Positions 43,588-53,040 of a stretch of 64,000 nt of DNA are shown here, piece after piece. Each line of letters starts with the position of its first letter. The first letter of the stretch is position 1. The translations under genes were made by a program, and so were the position numbers. Under the pieces are notes generated by a model. That model did not search any database, was not told the origin of the DNA, and worked only from the letters and a program-made list of their open reading frames with translations. The stretch comes from Calothrix sp. PCC 7103 (GTDB lineage Bacteria > Cyanobacteriota > Cyanobacteriia > Cyanobacteriales > Nostocaceae): the NCBI RefSeq assembly GCF_000331305.1, contig NZ_KB217482.1, positions 1 to 64,000 on the forward strand. The letters run 5' to 3'.

Positions 43588-44741
43588 ATAGGACTTACGC
43601 ATTGACAATATGGTAAAATAATGCGTTGAAACAAGGTGTCGTCTACTTTAAAGGTATCGGACAATTAGAGAAATCACTAAACCCTCGACTGCACAATGTA
43701 ATTTGGAGCTATACACTCTCTTTTTGCTATCAGAGCCAAAGCATGGGGGATGTAACCGACTAGCGGAAATATTAGGAGATATTTCACATGACAGTGTGAA
43801 CCGCTTTTTACTGAGAGAAAGGTATGAGCCAAAAGATTTATTCGACATAGTAACGGGCATAATCAATTTAGAAGGAGGTGTTTTAAGCGTTGATGATACA
43901 GTAATAGAAAAGCTGTATAGCAATCCAAAATATGCAGAATTAATTAGCTATTTTTGGTCAGGAAAATATCATAAAACGATTAAAGGATTAAATTTAATAA
44001 CACTTTATTACAGCGATATTCATGGTCATTCAGTTCCAATAAATTACAGGATATATGATAAGCAGGAGGGAAAAACAAAAAACGATTATTTCCAGGAGAT
44101 GGTAATAGAAGTAATTAGTTGGGGGGTAAAACCACAAATAGTTACAGGGGATAGTTGGTATTCAGGAGTAGAAAATCTGAAATTTTTGAGAAACCAGAAA
44201 TTGGGTTTTTTATTTGGAATCGAGAAAAATAGAACGGTATCGAATGAACCTGGAAAGTATTGCCAGGTAAGCAGTTTAGAGATTCCAGAAGAAGGATTAG
44301 TAACTCCTGCACAGAGAATTTGGGTTTATAAAGCTGTTTAGGAAAGAATTCAAAAAAGAAGACTCTAGACACTATATAATTTATCAACCTTCAGACGATG
44401 ATCTCAAAGAGCATTTACAGCAGATAACCAGAAGTACCTTCATTACAATTCATGATACACATTGGGGTATTGAAACTTTTCATAGAGCAATAAAACAGCT
44501 ATGTGGTATTTGTCGATTTATGGTTAGAGATAGCTATGCAATCAAAACACATATATTTTGCTCGCTTCAAGCATTTGTTCGTTTAGAGAAAATGCGTTCT
44601 GAATAAATCATTGGAAATTGGTACGAAGTACAAAGAAACCTATTTACAAATGTTATTCGTGAATATGTTTTGGGTAACTTGAGTGCTACTTGTGCTGCTT
44701 GACCACACAGAATAATTTTTTTGTCAATGCGTAAGTCCTAT
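43588..44741. mobile_element. Insertion sequence, 1154 bp, 21-bp perfect terminal repeats
   Basis: ATAGGACTTACGCATTGACA then A at 43588-43608 is repeated inverted at 44721-44741. The element carries one frameshifted DDE transposase gene. I see no target-site duplication. It contains no GGCGCC, unlike its surroundings, which suggests recent arrival. A small element with the same ends lies at 55606-55784. Confidence 0.85.
43703..44606 (+). pseudogene. DDE transposase (IS4/IS701-like superfamily), frameshifted
   Basis: The first frame holds catalytic motifs LSVDDTVIEKLYSNPKYAEL and GVKPQIVTGDSWYSGVENLK and ends at 44341. The rest (KLFRKEFKKEDSRHYIIYQ, HDTHWGIETFHRAIKQLCGI, KTHIFCSLQAFVRLEK) continues in another frame to 44606. 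The switch lies around 44310-44318. The glutamate in HWGIE is probably the third catalytic residue. No ATG precedes the conserved N-terminus, so the start may also be damaged. It is more likely dead than programmed to frameshift, but I cannot exclude the latter. Confidence 0.75.
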
Positions 44742-44841
44742 TTATAATAAACCACGGCAAAAGCAACTTATAAAATGGCGCCCCCTGAAGCGTTAATTCA
44801 AAATTGAAATTTTAATTGTCTTTATATTGCACCTTATAAGT

Positions 44842-44868
44842 GGGATGTATATTTTACATCCCTTTTTT
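44842..44868 (+). terminator. Intrinsic terminator
   Basis: GGGATGTA (44842-44849), a 5-base loop, TACATCCC (44855-44862) and then six T residues form a textbook plus-strand terminator. It lies between the IS element and the convergent GmrSD-like gene and protects the latter from read-through. Confidence 0.8.
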
Positions 44869-44888
44869 CTTAAAATACTTAAGCGCTA

Positions 44889-46814
44889 TTAAACCAGCAC
44901 AGGCGCCTCTTGAACGGTTACATCCAACGCTAGTATTTCGTGTTTGACGTAATATTGAAAGGTATCAATACTAGTAAAGTAAAGGTATCCAGCACTATTA
45001 GCAGCAGCTTCAACTTGATTATCTTTTTCGAGAATTAAAGCAACAGGTTGGCTTTTACCTTCTTGCAATCCGTTTGACCATGCCAAATCAAGTACAATAT
45101 CAGTTACAAGTTCGTACATTATTTGACCTGGTGGCAATCCTTGCTCTTGCACCCAACCATTGATATCATTCAAAGCTTGTTCTTCTGACGATAAAGAAAC
45201 TTCAATTGTAACTGTTTGTTCTGGTTCAGGGATACTACCAGATAGTAAGCTATTAAGAAACTGATTGGCGTTATAAGCTAGTAACTCACGGCGCCCATTC
45301 AAAAACTCACGGTAATTATCGATTTGCCATAAATCAGGTTTCATCGGTATCCAATGAGTGGCAACGGCACCGGGTTGCGTTTTCTCAAATGCTGCAAAAT
45401 ACTCTGATGGATGACGGTTAGAAACTTTGAGGTTAGTTTCTTGAGTTAGGAAAGTAAAATTAGCAAGCGCATTCACCTCAGATTTTGAGAAACCATGCTC
45501 ATAAAGTATAGATTTGGGGAAAATGTGATGCACTTGGAGACAACTGAGTTTACCTAAGAGATGTTTAGATAATTCAATACCGCTATCCCAATCTTTAGCT
45601 TGATAAACGCGCGTGAGCATATATAGTAGAGGGTAAAATCTGGCGCCTGTACTCCATCCTTGAAAATCTATTGGTTTTATCGTTAAATCACCACGATTTT
45701 GCAGTAAGTTTTCAATGAGTTTATCAAGTGCATTATCCTCATTTAGTGCATGTAAATCTTGGGTTAATACGCTTTCGGTTGAACCTGCATATCGTCCCCA
45801 TAATAAGGTGTGAACATACCAGTACAGTAATTTATCGCGTTCAAAGTAATTCTCAAGGCGCCCACCTTTGAGTACAAGGTAGCGTACCATAACTGGGAAT
45901 GCATAAATACTACCCAGCACTCTATCATGGTCAAGTCCTAATCTACTAGAAATTAAGTTAAGTAAGGTGTCAATAGCTTTTTCAGCTTTATTTAATCCAT
46001 CTTGAAATGTAGCAATATCAACATCTTTGAGTGCTGAGAACATTGCTTCTCCAGTAATTACCGCGTTGATACATCGAAGCAACCATTCCAACCGAAAATC
46101 AAAACCCGCTTTTTTCCATTTAGCAAGACGTGCTTTTAACTGGTTGCGCGCGTCTGACCACTCAGCACAAATTTTAGCAAGCGCTAAGTCACCTTTAGAT
46201 AATTTTGTGCCACCACTATTAACGTTGTTAAAGATTTCGACTACAACATCAACTGTTTTATCAGCGCCGCTGACTTCGTGAATATGTAATCCAAGACTTT
46301 TTATGCGGTCAATTCGATTAATGCGTTCAGAATAAGTTTTTATGTTGGTGCGAAAGTCAGGAATTTCAAGCAAACGCACCATAAATGTACCAGCACCATT
46401 TTGCATTAACTCTGTCACGCTTATCCATAAAGGATTATTTTGCATCTTGAGTTGTGCATAAAACTCAAAATTTTCTTCTTCTAGATTAAAATACAATCCT
46501 GTAAATGCTTGCTCATTACCCTCAAAAAACTGCGGAGACCTACCGCGAATAATACCGTAGAGTGAAGTTATTCGCTGTTGTCCATCAAGTAAAAGCCTCA
46601 CAGTACCTGCTGATAATTTACCATCTCCGCGCGTATGACTTTCGACAAGTTCTGTTTTTGTTTCCCAAACCAATAAACTACCGACCGGATGTTCATTATA
46701 AAGTGATAGCATCAGCTTACGTACCTGGTCGCGGTTCCACACGTAACCACGTTGAAATTCTGGTAGCGCAATGGCGCCGATATCTATTTGGTCTAATATA
46801 GTACTTATGTTCAT
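44889..46814 (-). CDS. GmrSD-like DUF262/HNH (DUF1524) nuclease protein
   Basis: The open frame reaches 46850, but ATG 46814 gives the usual DUF262 beginning (MNISTILDQIDIGAIALPEF, QRGYVWNRDQVR). DGQQRITSLYGI near residue 77 is the ParB/Srx-like NTP-binding motif. Around 429-460 the HNH motif appears as LQVHHIFPKSIL ... NALANFTFLTQETNL. GmrSD proteins are type IV restriction enzymes cutting modified phage DNA, and others in the family act as general defence nucleases. This one carries about 120 extra C-terminal residues. It is a single gene in an accessory stretch, so a defence role is likely but inferred. Confidence 0.8.
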   Translation of the reverse strand: MNISTILDQIDIGAIALPEFQRGYVWNRDQVRKLMLSLYNEHPVGSLLVWETKTELVESHTRGDGKLSAGTVRLLLDGQQRITSLYGIIRGRSPQFFEGNEQAFTGLYFNLEEENFEFYAQLKMQNNPLWISVTELMQNGAGTFMVRLLEIPDFRTNIKTYSERINRIDRIKSLGLHIHEVSGADKTVDVVVEIFNNVNSGGTKLSKGDLALAKICAEWSDARNQLKARLAKWKKAGFDFRLEWLLRCINAVITGEAMFSALKDVDIATFQDGLNKAEKAIDTLLNLISSRLGLDHDRVLGSIYAFPVMVRYLVLKGGRLENYFERDKLLYWYVHTLLWGRYAGSTESVLTQDLHALNEDNALDKLIENLLQNRGDLTIKPIDFQGWSTGARFYPLLYMLTRVYQAKDWDSGIELSKHLLGKLSCLQVHHIFPKSILYEHGFSKSEVNALANFTFLTQETNLKVSNRHPSEYFAAFEKTQPGAVATHWIPMKPDLWQIDNYREFLNGRRELLAYNANQFLNSLLSGSIPEPEQTVTIEVSLSSEEQALNDINGWVQEQGLPPGQIMYELVTDIVLDLAWSNGLQEGKSQPVALILEKDNQVEAAANSAGYLYFTSIDTFQYYVKHEILALDVTVQEAPVLV

Positions 46815-46882
46815 AGCAGGATAACAATTACTACAGGTCATTTTTAACACACGGGTGCTGTGGGGTGCCTGTAGTTGAGGAT

Positions 46883-47389
46883 TTATAAAAGTCGCTCAAT
46901 CATGATTTCGTCAATATAAAACCCGTTGATTTTGGCGTGTTTTCGTGCTGTGCCGATAATATCAAAACCTTGATTAAGATAAGTACTTAAAGCAACTTGA
47001 TTATCTGCTCTTACGTAAGCAAAAATCTTTTCGTAGCCTTTGTCTATACACGCATTAAATGTTGCTTGAAAAAGACTTTTAGCAATACCTTGTCTGCGAT
47101 GCGATAAACTTACAAAGGTTCCAATAACACCCACATGGTCAAAAGCATCAGTAAAATCATTACCAAATGGTTCTACATTCTGAAAGCCAACTATTTCACG
47201 TTGCTGTGAGTTATCTACAGCAACGTGAAATATACCTCGCTTGTTAAATTTTGAAATAAATTCACGTTCTGCGTTTATAGAAATGGTTTTAGTTATAGCT
47301 GTATAAATTCCTGCTTTGATAATAGGATTAAAGATATTTATAATACCTTACGCGTCCGAAATTTGAGCTTCACGAACTATTAAATTCAT
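46883..47389 (-). pseudogene. GNAT acetyltransferase with in-frame stop
   Basis: From ATG 47389 the frame reads MNLIVREAQISDA, then TAA at 47350-47348, then GIINIFNPIIKAGIYTAITK and on to a complete GNAT domain (VSLSHRRQGIAKSLFQATFN, acetyl-CoA loop RRQGIA). The rest is intact to 46883, and no in-frame ATG follows the stop early enough to restore the domain. One base change (for example CAA or GAA to TAA) would explain it. It is a recent pseudogene or a sequencing error. Confidence 0.7.
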
Positions 47390-47506
47390 AGCTTTAAAAA
47401 TTTTATTTAACTATTATTACGTAAATATATAATTTATGCAATTACTTTCTTTTTTAAGCTAAGGATGTGTTAATATTGAAAACACTCTCTACCAAGAATT
47501 ATTCTG

Positions 47507-48124
47507 ATGGTTACCCTCGGTATCACCAAAGCGATTACCAATCTTACCGAAGCACACGCGAAACTGGGCATTTCGCCTACCTCAGATGCAGCCTTTTTTA
47601 CCGAGTGGAAAGAATCATTACCTACTTTGACCGATGCCCAAAAGCTAAGGCTCGAACACCTTAAACAGAGGTATCTTTACTACGCTGATAGTGGAGCTAT
47701 AACCGAAGGCACGGTTAACTTAATTTTGCTGTCTCCTTTTCTGGAAACCCTTGGTTTGTTCGATTCACCCTACCAAGTCCGAAGTGAAAAATATATCCGG
47801 TTTGAAATTGAAGATGGCGATACTCAACTGGACGGTTTGATTGATGCCTTGTTGATTAGAGATAGTCTCTGGTTAATTGTTATTGAAAGTAAACGTTACG
47901 GTTTTAGCGTTCGGCAAGCGATTCCACAAACCCTTGGCTATATGTTTGGGGCGCCAAATTCTCCTTTGTTTGCCTTGATTACTACGGGAGAAGACTATTT
48001 ATTTATTAAATTAGACCGCGACAGTGGCCACTATGCCCTGTCAGACAAATTTACTCTTAGCACAGCATCCGGCAATGAACTGTATTCTGTTGCACAAATC
48101 TTGAAGAGGTTGGTTAGCATGTAA
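47507..48124 (+). CDS. Restriction-endonuclease-like (PD-(D/E)XK) protein
   Basis: This 205-residue protein has VNLILLSPFLETLGLFDSPY followed by LDGLIDALLIRDSLWLIVIE and SKRYGFSVRQAIPQTLGYMF, which gives a D...(V)IESK nuclease core (D of LDGLID, E and K of IESKR), as in the HsdR N-terminal-like family found as stand-alone proteins in cyanobacteria. No helicase or methylase is encoded nearby, so it is not a complete type I system. Such single proteins may be DNA nucleases or degenerate relatives. Confidence 0.6.
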   Translation: MVTLGITKAITNLTEAHAKLGISPTSDAAFFTEWKESLPTLTDAQKLRLEHLKQRYLYYADSGAITEGTVNLILLSPFLETLGLFDSPYQVRSEKYIRFEIEDGDTQLDGLIDALLIRDSLWLIVIESKRYGFSVRQAIPQTLGYMFGAPNSPLFALITTGEDYLFIKLDRDSGHYALSDKFTLSTASGNELYSVAQILKRLVSM

Positions 48125-48449
48125 TATTTATATTCGATTAAACTTATAAATTTAATTTTTTAAAGTGTTCCTCCTGTTACCCTCTGGTTTCGCTACTTTT
48201 AGGGCATAGTCTTTGCAATGGCTTTTTACCTCTTGTTCTAAAAGTTATTATCTGTATTTGCTGCTTTATTATCGAATATAGTATATATTGTTATACGTAC
48301 CTCCGAATGACAGTCAACTCTAATATTTTTGCTTAACTATAAAGGTGTTGTTAGTAAAATAACAAAACTTTCAGTTTAGGATGGGATTTGACATCAAGCC
48401 ATCTTTATACGCTAGCGAAAATATTTAACTAAACTTCAAGATAAAATAT
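48125..48449. other. Spacer before the ParA-HEPN pair
   Basis: This 325-bp stretch has no gene, hairpin or repeat that I can support. The promoter of the ParA-like gene probably lies in the AT-rich part after 48270. Confidence 0.4.
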
Positions 48450-49481
48450 ATGAGTAAACGAGTAGTTATTTTTAATCATAAAGGTGGGGTAAGCAAAACC
48501 ACTTCTATATACAATATTGGCTGGATGTTATCAAAATCTAACAATGTTCTACTTGTAGATGCAGATCCACAATGTAACTTGACAAGTTTAATTTTAGGTG
48601 ACGACTTCGAGGAATATTATTTTAATGATTCTACCAAGCATCATAACATTAAAGATGGAGTAGAGGTTGCTTTTACCGGAAAACCGATTCCCATTAAAGC
48701 TGTAAATTGTTTCTCACCAACAAGGGCTTCATCATTATATTTAATTGCAGGACATGCTAACTTGTCGGAATTTGATGCTGCATTGACTTTTGCTCAGACA
48801 TCCAACAATGCAATAACAACACTTCAAAATTTACCTGGCGCATTTTCAGAATTAATAAAACTCACTGAAGAAAAATATTCAATTGACTATACATTAATCG
48901 ATTTAAATCCTGGATTAAGCGCAATTAATCAAAATTTGTTTTTATCTTGTCATGCTTTTATTGTGCCTACAAATCCTGATCCATTTTCAGTTATGGCAAT
49001 AGCTACTTTAACAAATGTATTACCAAAATGGGTTTCGTGGAAAAAAAACTCTATTCAAGTATTTGCTGACTCTGCATATCCATTGCTAGAAGGAGAACCT
49101 AAATTTATAGGAAGCTTAATTCAGCGCTTCAATGTACGTCATGGACGTGCTGCAAAGCCTTATAGAGATAATATAGAAGAAATTAAAAATAAGATAAAAA
49201 AAGATTTTATTAATGCTATCTCTAAAGTAGGAATGACTCTAGACCCAGAACAGTATACGAATGATTTTATTGATAATGGTTATTGTCTTGATGAGATTCC
49301 AGACTTCCAGGGTTTATTGCCAAAGTCACACCAAGCTGGTGTTCCTGTCTTTGAATTGTCACGTGCAGAAATCAATGAGACTGGTAATGTTTTAGATAGA
49401 ATGATAACTTCGAGAGACAATTTCAAAAATAAATTTCGGTTGATTAGTAATAAGTTGATTGATTTATTAAATTATGCTTAA
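48450..49481 (+). CDS. ParA/Soj-like ATPase, partner of a HEPN protein
   Basis: In this 343-residue protein the deviant Walker A KGGVSKTT lies at 11-18 (serine where glycine is usual: GGVSKT instead of GGVGKT, a known variant), with VLLVDADPQCNLTSL and YTLIDLNPGLSAINQ following. It forms a nucleotide-dependent dimer like other ParA proteins. A loop at about 60-115 is longer than in partition ParA. No ParB gene follows. Instead it overlaps a HEPN gene by eight bases. That context suggests sensing or control of the HEPN RNase rather than plasmid partition. Confidence 0.8.
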   Translation: MSKRVVIFNHKGGVSKTTSIYNIGWMLSKSNNVLLVDADPQCNLTSLILGDDFEEYYFNDSTKHHNIKDGVEVAFTGKPIPIKAVNCFSPTRASSLYLIAGHANLSEFDAALTFAQTSNNAITTLQNLPGAFSELIKLTEEKYSIDYTLIDLNPGLSAINQNLFLSCHAFIVPTNPDPFSVMAIATLTNVLPKWVSWKKNSIQVFADSAYPLLEGEPKFIGSLIQRFNVRHGRAAKPYRDNIEEIKNKIKKDFINAISKVGMTLDPEQYTNDFIDNGYCLDEIPDFQGLLPKSHQAGVPVFELSRAEINETGNVLDRMITSRDNFKNKFRLISNKLIDLLNYA

Positions 49482-50082
49482 AGCATTAGAACTTTTTAAA
49501 GAGAATATTAAAGATGCTAAGAATTTAACTTCACTTTATGAGTATTTGGAAGTTACAATAAAATCACCGTTCTCGTTTGATGACCTGTTAAGGTCTCAAA
49601 TAGTTTACTCGGTAAGTGCTTTCGATAAACTTATACATGATGTCATCCGTATTGGGATGGTCGAAATCTTCACAGCAAAAAGACAGCCAACACCAAAATA
49701 TGAGGCAGAATCAATACCTATTTCAACCCATATTGAATTGCTTTCTGCAACAATTCCGCCAAAAGAATACATATTTGAGCAAACAGTCATCAAAAAGCTT
49801 AAAGTAATTTCCTTCCAAGAGCCTGAAAAAGTAGCCGATGGATTAAGTTATATATGGAATGAGAAGCAGAAATGGCAAAAAATTGCTATAAGAATGGGGA
49901 TGGATGATAAAACTGTTAAAACAAAATTAAAATTAATAGCAGATAGAAGAAATATTATTGTTCATGAATCAGATTTTAATCCTACTACTCATAAAAAATA
50001 TACAATTAGTAAAAGTGAATGTCAAGATATAACAGATTTCCTTTGTAAATGTGGAGAATCAATAGTTGATTTTTTGATTTAA
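49474..50082 (+). CDS. HEPN-domain protein (RiboL-PSP/MAE_28990-like), probable RNase
   Basis: This 202-residue protein is all-helical. The N-terminal half (LLRSQIVYSVSAFDKLIHDV) matches the RiboL-PSP-type HEPN helix, and the catalytic R-x4-6-H motif is RNIIVH at 159-164 with HESD following. HEPN ribonucleases are typical toxin or abortive-infection effectors. ATG 49474 lies within the end of the ParA-like gene, so translation is coupled. The pair stands alone between spacers and could be a defence or toxin-antitoxin unit. Confidence 0.7.
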   Translation: MLKALELFKENIKDAKNLTSLYEYLEVTIKSPFSFDDLLRSQIVYSVSAFDKLIHDVIRIGMVEIFTAKRQPTPKYEAESIPISTHIELLSATIPPKEYIFEQTVIKKLKVISFQEPEKVADGLSYIWNEKQKWQKIAIRMGMDDKTVKTKLKLIADRRNIIVHESDFNPTTHKKYTISKSECQDITDFLCKCGESIVDFLI

Positions 50083-50242
50083 GCACTATGCAATTTACTA
50101 TAATATTTAATATGTGTTTTATCTGTTATAAGTTGCAAATGTGACCAACTCAATTTAGAACATAGTGTGTTCATTTTTAAAACTTACCTCAAAATTTTAA
50201 TTATATGATATGCTACTTAGCCTAATACTTTAAAAGTCAGTT

Positions 50243-51766
50243 TTATTTTGGGCGTTTGATTCCACCTCGACGTTTTACTTTAAAGCCGTATAAGTAAATT
50301 TCAGGCATATTAATACGTTCATCAGAACGGCTTTCAACAATCCCAAGTTGTAACAAGTATTTTAAAACTTCCTCTGGTTTTGTAGTAGGAAGACGTTTTC
50401 CAAGTTGTTCACTCCATTCTACAGATGTAAGCGCTTCTAAAAACTTTGATTTTTGGATTGGAACTTCAAGACCCGTTAAGTTAATTTTTAAAGCTTCTAA
50501 CCAAGGGTATTCTTCTTGGGCTAACTCTCTAATTCTATCAAGAGAGGTGTCCATTAAGCAAGATTGTAAATCTGATGGCATAAGTAATGCAGTGGGTGAC
50601 ATTTGTTCGTCTTGTTCGCTCAACTTATCTAATCTACGGTTGGCAGCTAAAGAAAATAATTTTAAAAAAGAACGGGGTGCAATTCTTCCTCCAGCATCTT
50701 GAAGGTGGTTTGGAATCCAGCTATAAGTGTAACCCTTCCTAGCATTGGCGCCCATAAATTTACCAATTATTTTTTCAATCATCGATTGAAAAAGTGATTC
50801 TTCGGGCGTTATAGTTATACCAAGGGCAGTATTACTATCATTAATCAAGTTTGGAACTATACGTAAATACTCCGTCATTTCTGAACCGGAGTTTGCTAGA
50901 CGTTTGAATAGTAGTTGATATAACCATAAATGTTTCCACTCAAGATTAATTTGATTAGCTCGTAGTTTAGAAGCATCAGGAAAACCTAAAAAATCTTCCC
51001 GAAAAAGGTCTGTACGTAAAAAAATCTTTGGTCGTATTCTTTCCCAACGGCGCCATTTATCTAACCAAAATGCCAAAAGTTCGCGGATGGGAGCAGAAAG
51101 TTCGCTATAAGATACCCGCAATCTATCTAACTCATCGTAAGTTACAAATAACCATTCATCAGCTTCAAGCAATTTTTCATCTAACAAATCTAAAGCATAA
51201 TTTATCTTTTCAATTTCATGGCGTACTAAAGGCAACCATTCTGATAGTAATGGTAATCTATTTACCAAAGCTTGGTGAATTTCTAATGGTATAAGTTCAG
51301 CCCATTCTGTATTTAATGCTCCACCTGATACTACACTCGAACGGCGAAGTATTATTCCTAACATTAATCCAATCCAAAAAGCACGCCAATCAATGTTACT
51401 GGCGTTTTTCATCTGTGCTTCTACGGCTTCTGGTGTTGGAAATGTTTTTTCTTTCTGCCGAACACGACCAAAAGCCGCAATCCATGTAGTTTTATCTAAA
51501 CAGGGCAAAGCTCTAATTCCTAGATGTTGTACTAATATCGCACGTCCGGTTTCAATAGCCAATAAACGAAATAATTCTGTTTTACCTACACCTCGTCCTC
51601 CCAATATTAATAATATATCTGGTTCTAGAGCGCGCCGATAGTCAGGAACAGGAAGAAAATTTTTGAGGAAAACTGCATCGTCATCACTCTCATGTTCTGC
51701 TGTTCCTCTTCCCGGTGCTATGTCTATAATTAGTTCGAGTAGTTTATTTTTATTAAAATTACTCAT
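50243..51766 (-). CDS. P-loop ATPase, third gene of a three-gene cluster
   Basis: This 507-residue protein has Walker A GGRGVGKT at 56-63 and Walker B WLFVTYDELD at 205-214. The insert between them includes a hydrophobic helix (DWRAFWIGLMLGIILRRSSV). The C-terminal 180 residues carry a helical region ending in a winged-helix-like unit (EEVLKYLLQLGIVESRSDER). This is the layout of STAND-like or KAP-like P-loop proteins seen in cyanobacterial conflict systems. It overlaps the previous small gene by four bases (ATGA). The exact family is unknown to me. Confidence 0.65.
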   Translation of the reverse strand: MSNFNKNKLLELIIDIAPGRGTAEHESDDDAVFLKNFLPVPDYRRALEPDILLILGGRGVGKTELFRLLAIETGRAILVQHLGIRALPCLDKTTWIAAFGRVRQKEKTFPTPEAVEAQMKNASNIDWRAFWIGLMLGIILRRSSVVSGGALNTEWAELIPLEIHQALVNRLPLLSEWLPLVRHEIEKINYALDLLDEKLLEADEWLFVTYDELDRLRVSYSELSAPIRELLAFWLDKWRRWERIRPKIFLRTDLFREDFLGFPDASKLRANQINLEWKHLWLYQLLFKRLANSGSEMTEYLRIVPNLINDSNTALGITITPEESLFQSMIEKIIGKFMGANARKGYTYSWIPNHLQDAGGRIAPRSFLKLFSLAANRRLDKLSEQDEQMSPTALLMPSDLQSCLMDTSLDRIRELAQEEYPWLEALKINLTGLEVPIQKSKFLEALTSVEWSEQLGKRLPTTKPEEVLKYLLQLGIVESRSDERINMPEIYLYGFKVKRRGGIKRPK

Positions 51767-52107
51767 GCCTCTACCTCGCGTACATCTTGGTTCTTATCGA
51801 ATGAGCGCCCAAACAGTCGGCAAAGTCTCCGTGCGAGTCCTTGATAAGGATCACCTGTTATTACCTTAACAAGTTCTGACAAGCGATTTGCTTCTTCTGG
51901 ACTTTGATCACGCGCGAATAAAGCAATATCTCCTCGAAGGTCGTCTTGCATTGGTAGTACAATTGGTGTAAAAGGCGCATCACTGTCATTGATGTTCGGA
52001 ACTACATCAGTATCGTAGTAATAATTTTCTTGAAAAATTTCATATGCTTTATCTGCAAACGCTTTTAATTCCTCAACCCTTCCGGTTTCCCGTAGTGCAG
52101 GCGCCAA
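51763..52107 (-). CDS. Small partner protein of the P-loop ATPase, 114 aa
   Basis: TTG 52107 is the likely start, with AAGGAG twelve bases before it. The frame is open upstream but overlaps the previous gene. The sequence is soluble and helical (ALRETGRVEELKAFADKAYE, DDLRGDIALFARDQSPEEAN, YQGLARRLCRLFGRSF). I recognise no domain. The ATGA overlap with the ATPase gene makes a stoichiometric complex likely. Confidence 0.55.
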   Translation of the reverse strand: MAPALRETGRVEELKAFADKAYEIFQENYYYDTDVVPNINDSDAPFTPIVLPMQDDLRGDIALFARDQSPEEANRLSELVKVITGDPYQGLARRLCRLFGRSFDKNQDVREVEA

Positions 52108-52112
52108 TGTAG

Positions 52113-52550
52113 CTATTTTCTCCTTAACTTGAGAGTAGGAGGATAGGCGCTGAACTCGACCTCATTATACTTTTGATGAATAGCATAAGCAGCAAGAATT
52201 CCGGAAATCCCAAGGGATATAATAGCTAAGATAATTGCATCACTGATACCTGCTAAAGGAGAACCTATCAATACAGAAGAAGCTATTCCAATTAATTCTC
52301 CCTTCCTTAAGGTACTGACAGATTTTGCATCATGCAATTGTTTTGCCAGTTCTCCTTTGATAATAATAGTTTCTGTGTTGCTTTTTTGGGCTTCTTTAAG
52401 CTCTTCTATAGACTCAACTACAATAGTTTTTGCAAATGCAGGATATGTTGGTAAGTTTACTAGCATGATAACAGATAAGCCAGCTATAGTAATAATTCGC
52501 CTTCTAGTCAAATCACGTTTCTCTAAATCATTTGTTAAGTTCATATACAT
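52113..52550 (-). CDS. Small membrane protein of the ATPase cluster
   Basis: This 145-residue protein has a signal-like N-terminus (RRRIITIAGLSVIMLVNLPT, possible cleavage after YPAFA) and a charged central segment (TIVVESIEELKEAQKSNTET). The C-terminal hydrophobic part starts KGELIGIASSVLIG and continues ILAIISLGISGILAAYAI, ending in a basic tail. The hydrophobic block begins like the C-terminal block of the 55068-55562 protein (QKELVAVATTAAIA), so the two clusters may share a membrane-peptide family. It precedes the next gene by five bases. Confidence 0.6.
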   Translation of the reverse strand: MYMNLTNDLEKRDLTRRRIITIAGLSVIMLVNLPTYPAFAKTIVVESIEELKEAQKSNTETIIIKGELAKQLHDAKSVSTLRKGELIGIASSVLIGSPLAGISDAIILAIISLGISGILAAYAIHQKYNEVEFSAYPPTLKLRRK

Positions 52551-52624
52551 TAAATCAAAGTTGTATTTATAAATTGTGTGAATTTAAATGCAATTTTTTG
52601 AGTATGCCCTTGTTTAGTTACTAC

Positions 52625-52990
52625 TTACTTAAATGGCTTCACGTTAGTAACGTAAGCAGTTACATTCGTCGTTGGATTAAAAAGCGAGTACCAGTTACCA
52701 CCTGGTTGATCAAGATATGTTAGACGAAGATGGCAACCTATTGATACGTTTGGTTGTGAGTTATACCAGACAACATACTTTTTTCCCTTAAAGAGGAAGA
52801 TACCTCGGAATGCTCCTCCTTGCGTATCATAACCATGATCTTCAATCATCTCAACAGTGCTAACAGTATAGTCAACTTGGGCAACAATTATCGGTGAGGT
52901 ATTTTGATTAATGTTTTGAGCAATACATTGTTCAGTTGGAATCGCAAAAAAGAGAAAGATAGCCAGAAAACAAAAAATTAATTTCCTCAT
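52625..52990 (-). CDS. Small secreted protein, unknown, 121 aa
   Basis: A signal peptide (MRKLIFCFLAIFLFFAIPTE, cleavage near CIAQ) is followed by a beta-rich domain of about 95 residues (YTVSTVEMIEDHGYDTQGGA, FRGIFLFKGKKYVVWYNSQP, HLRLTYLDQPGGNWYSLF). There are no membrane segments after the signal. The gene is 74 bases upstream of the ATPase cluster on the same strand and could be co-transcribed. The family is unknown. Confidence 0.6.
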   Translation of the reverse strand: MRKLIFCFLAIFLFFAIPTEQCIAQNINQNTSPIIVAQVDYTVSTVEMIEDHGYDTQGGAFRGIFLFKGKKYVVWYNSQPNVSIGCHLRLTYLDQPGGNWYSLFNPTTNVTAYVTNVKPFK

Positions 52991-53040
52991 TATAAAGACT
53001 CCTACATGTTAATAAAAAATATTAGGAGGTAATCAACACT

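Noticed and set aside
48450-49481. ParA gene as the partition partner of the ParB-like proteins
   Set aside because: It is 18-44 kb from them, overlaps a HEPN gene and has no repeats around it. Context favours a conflict module, although partition cannot be fully excluded.
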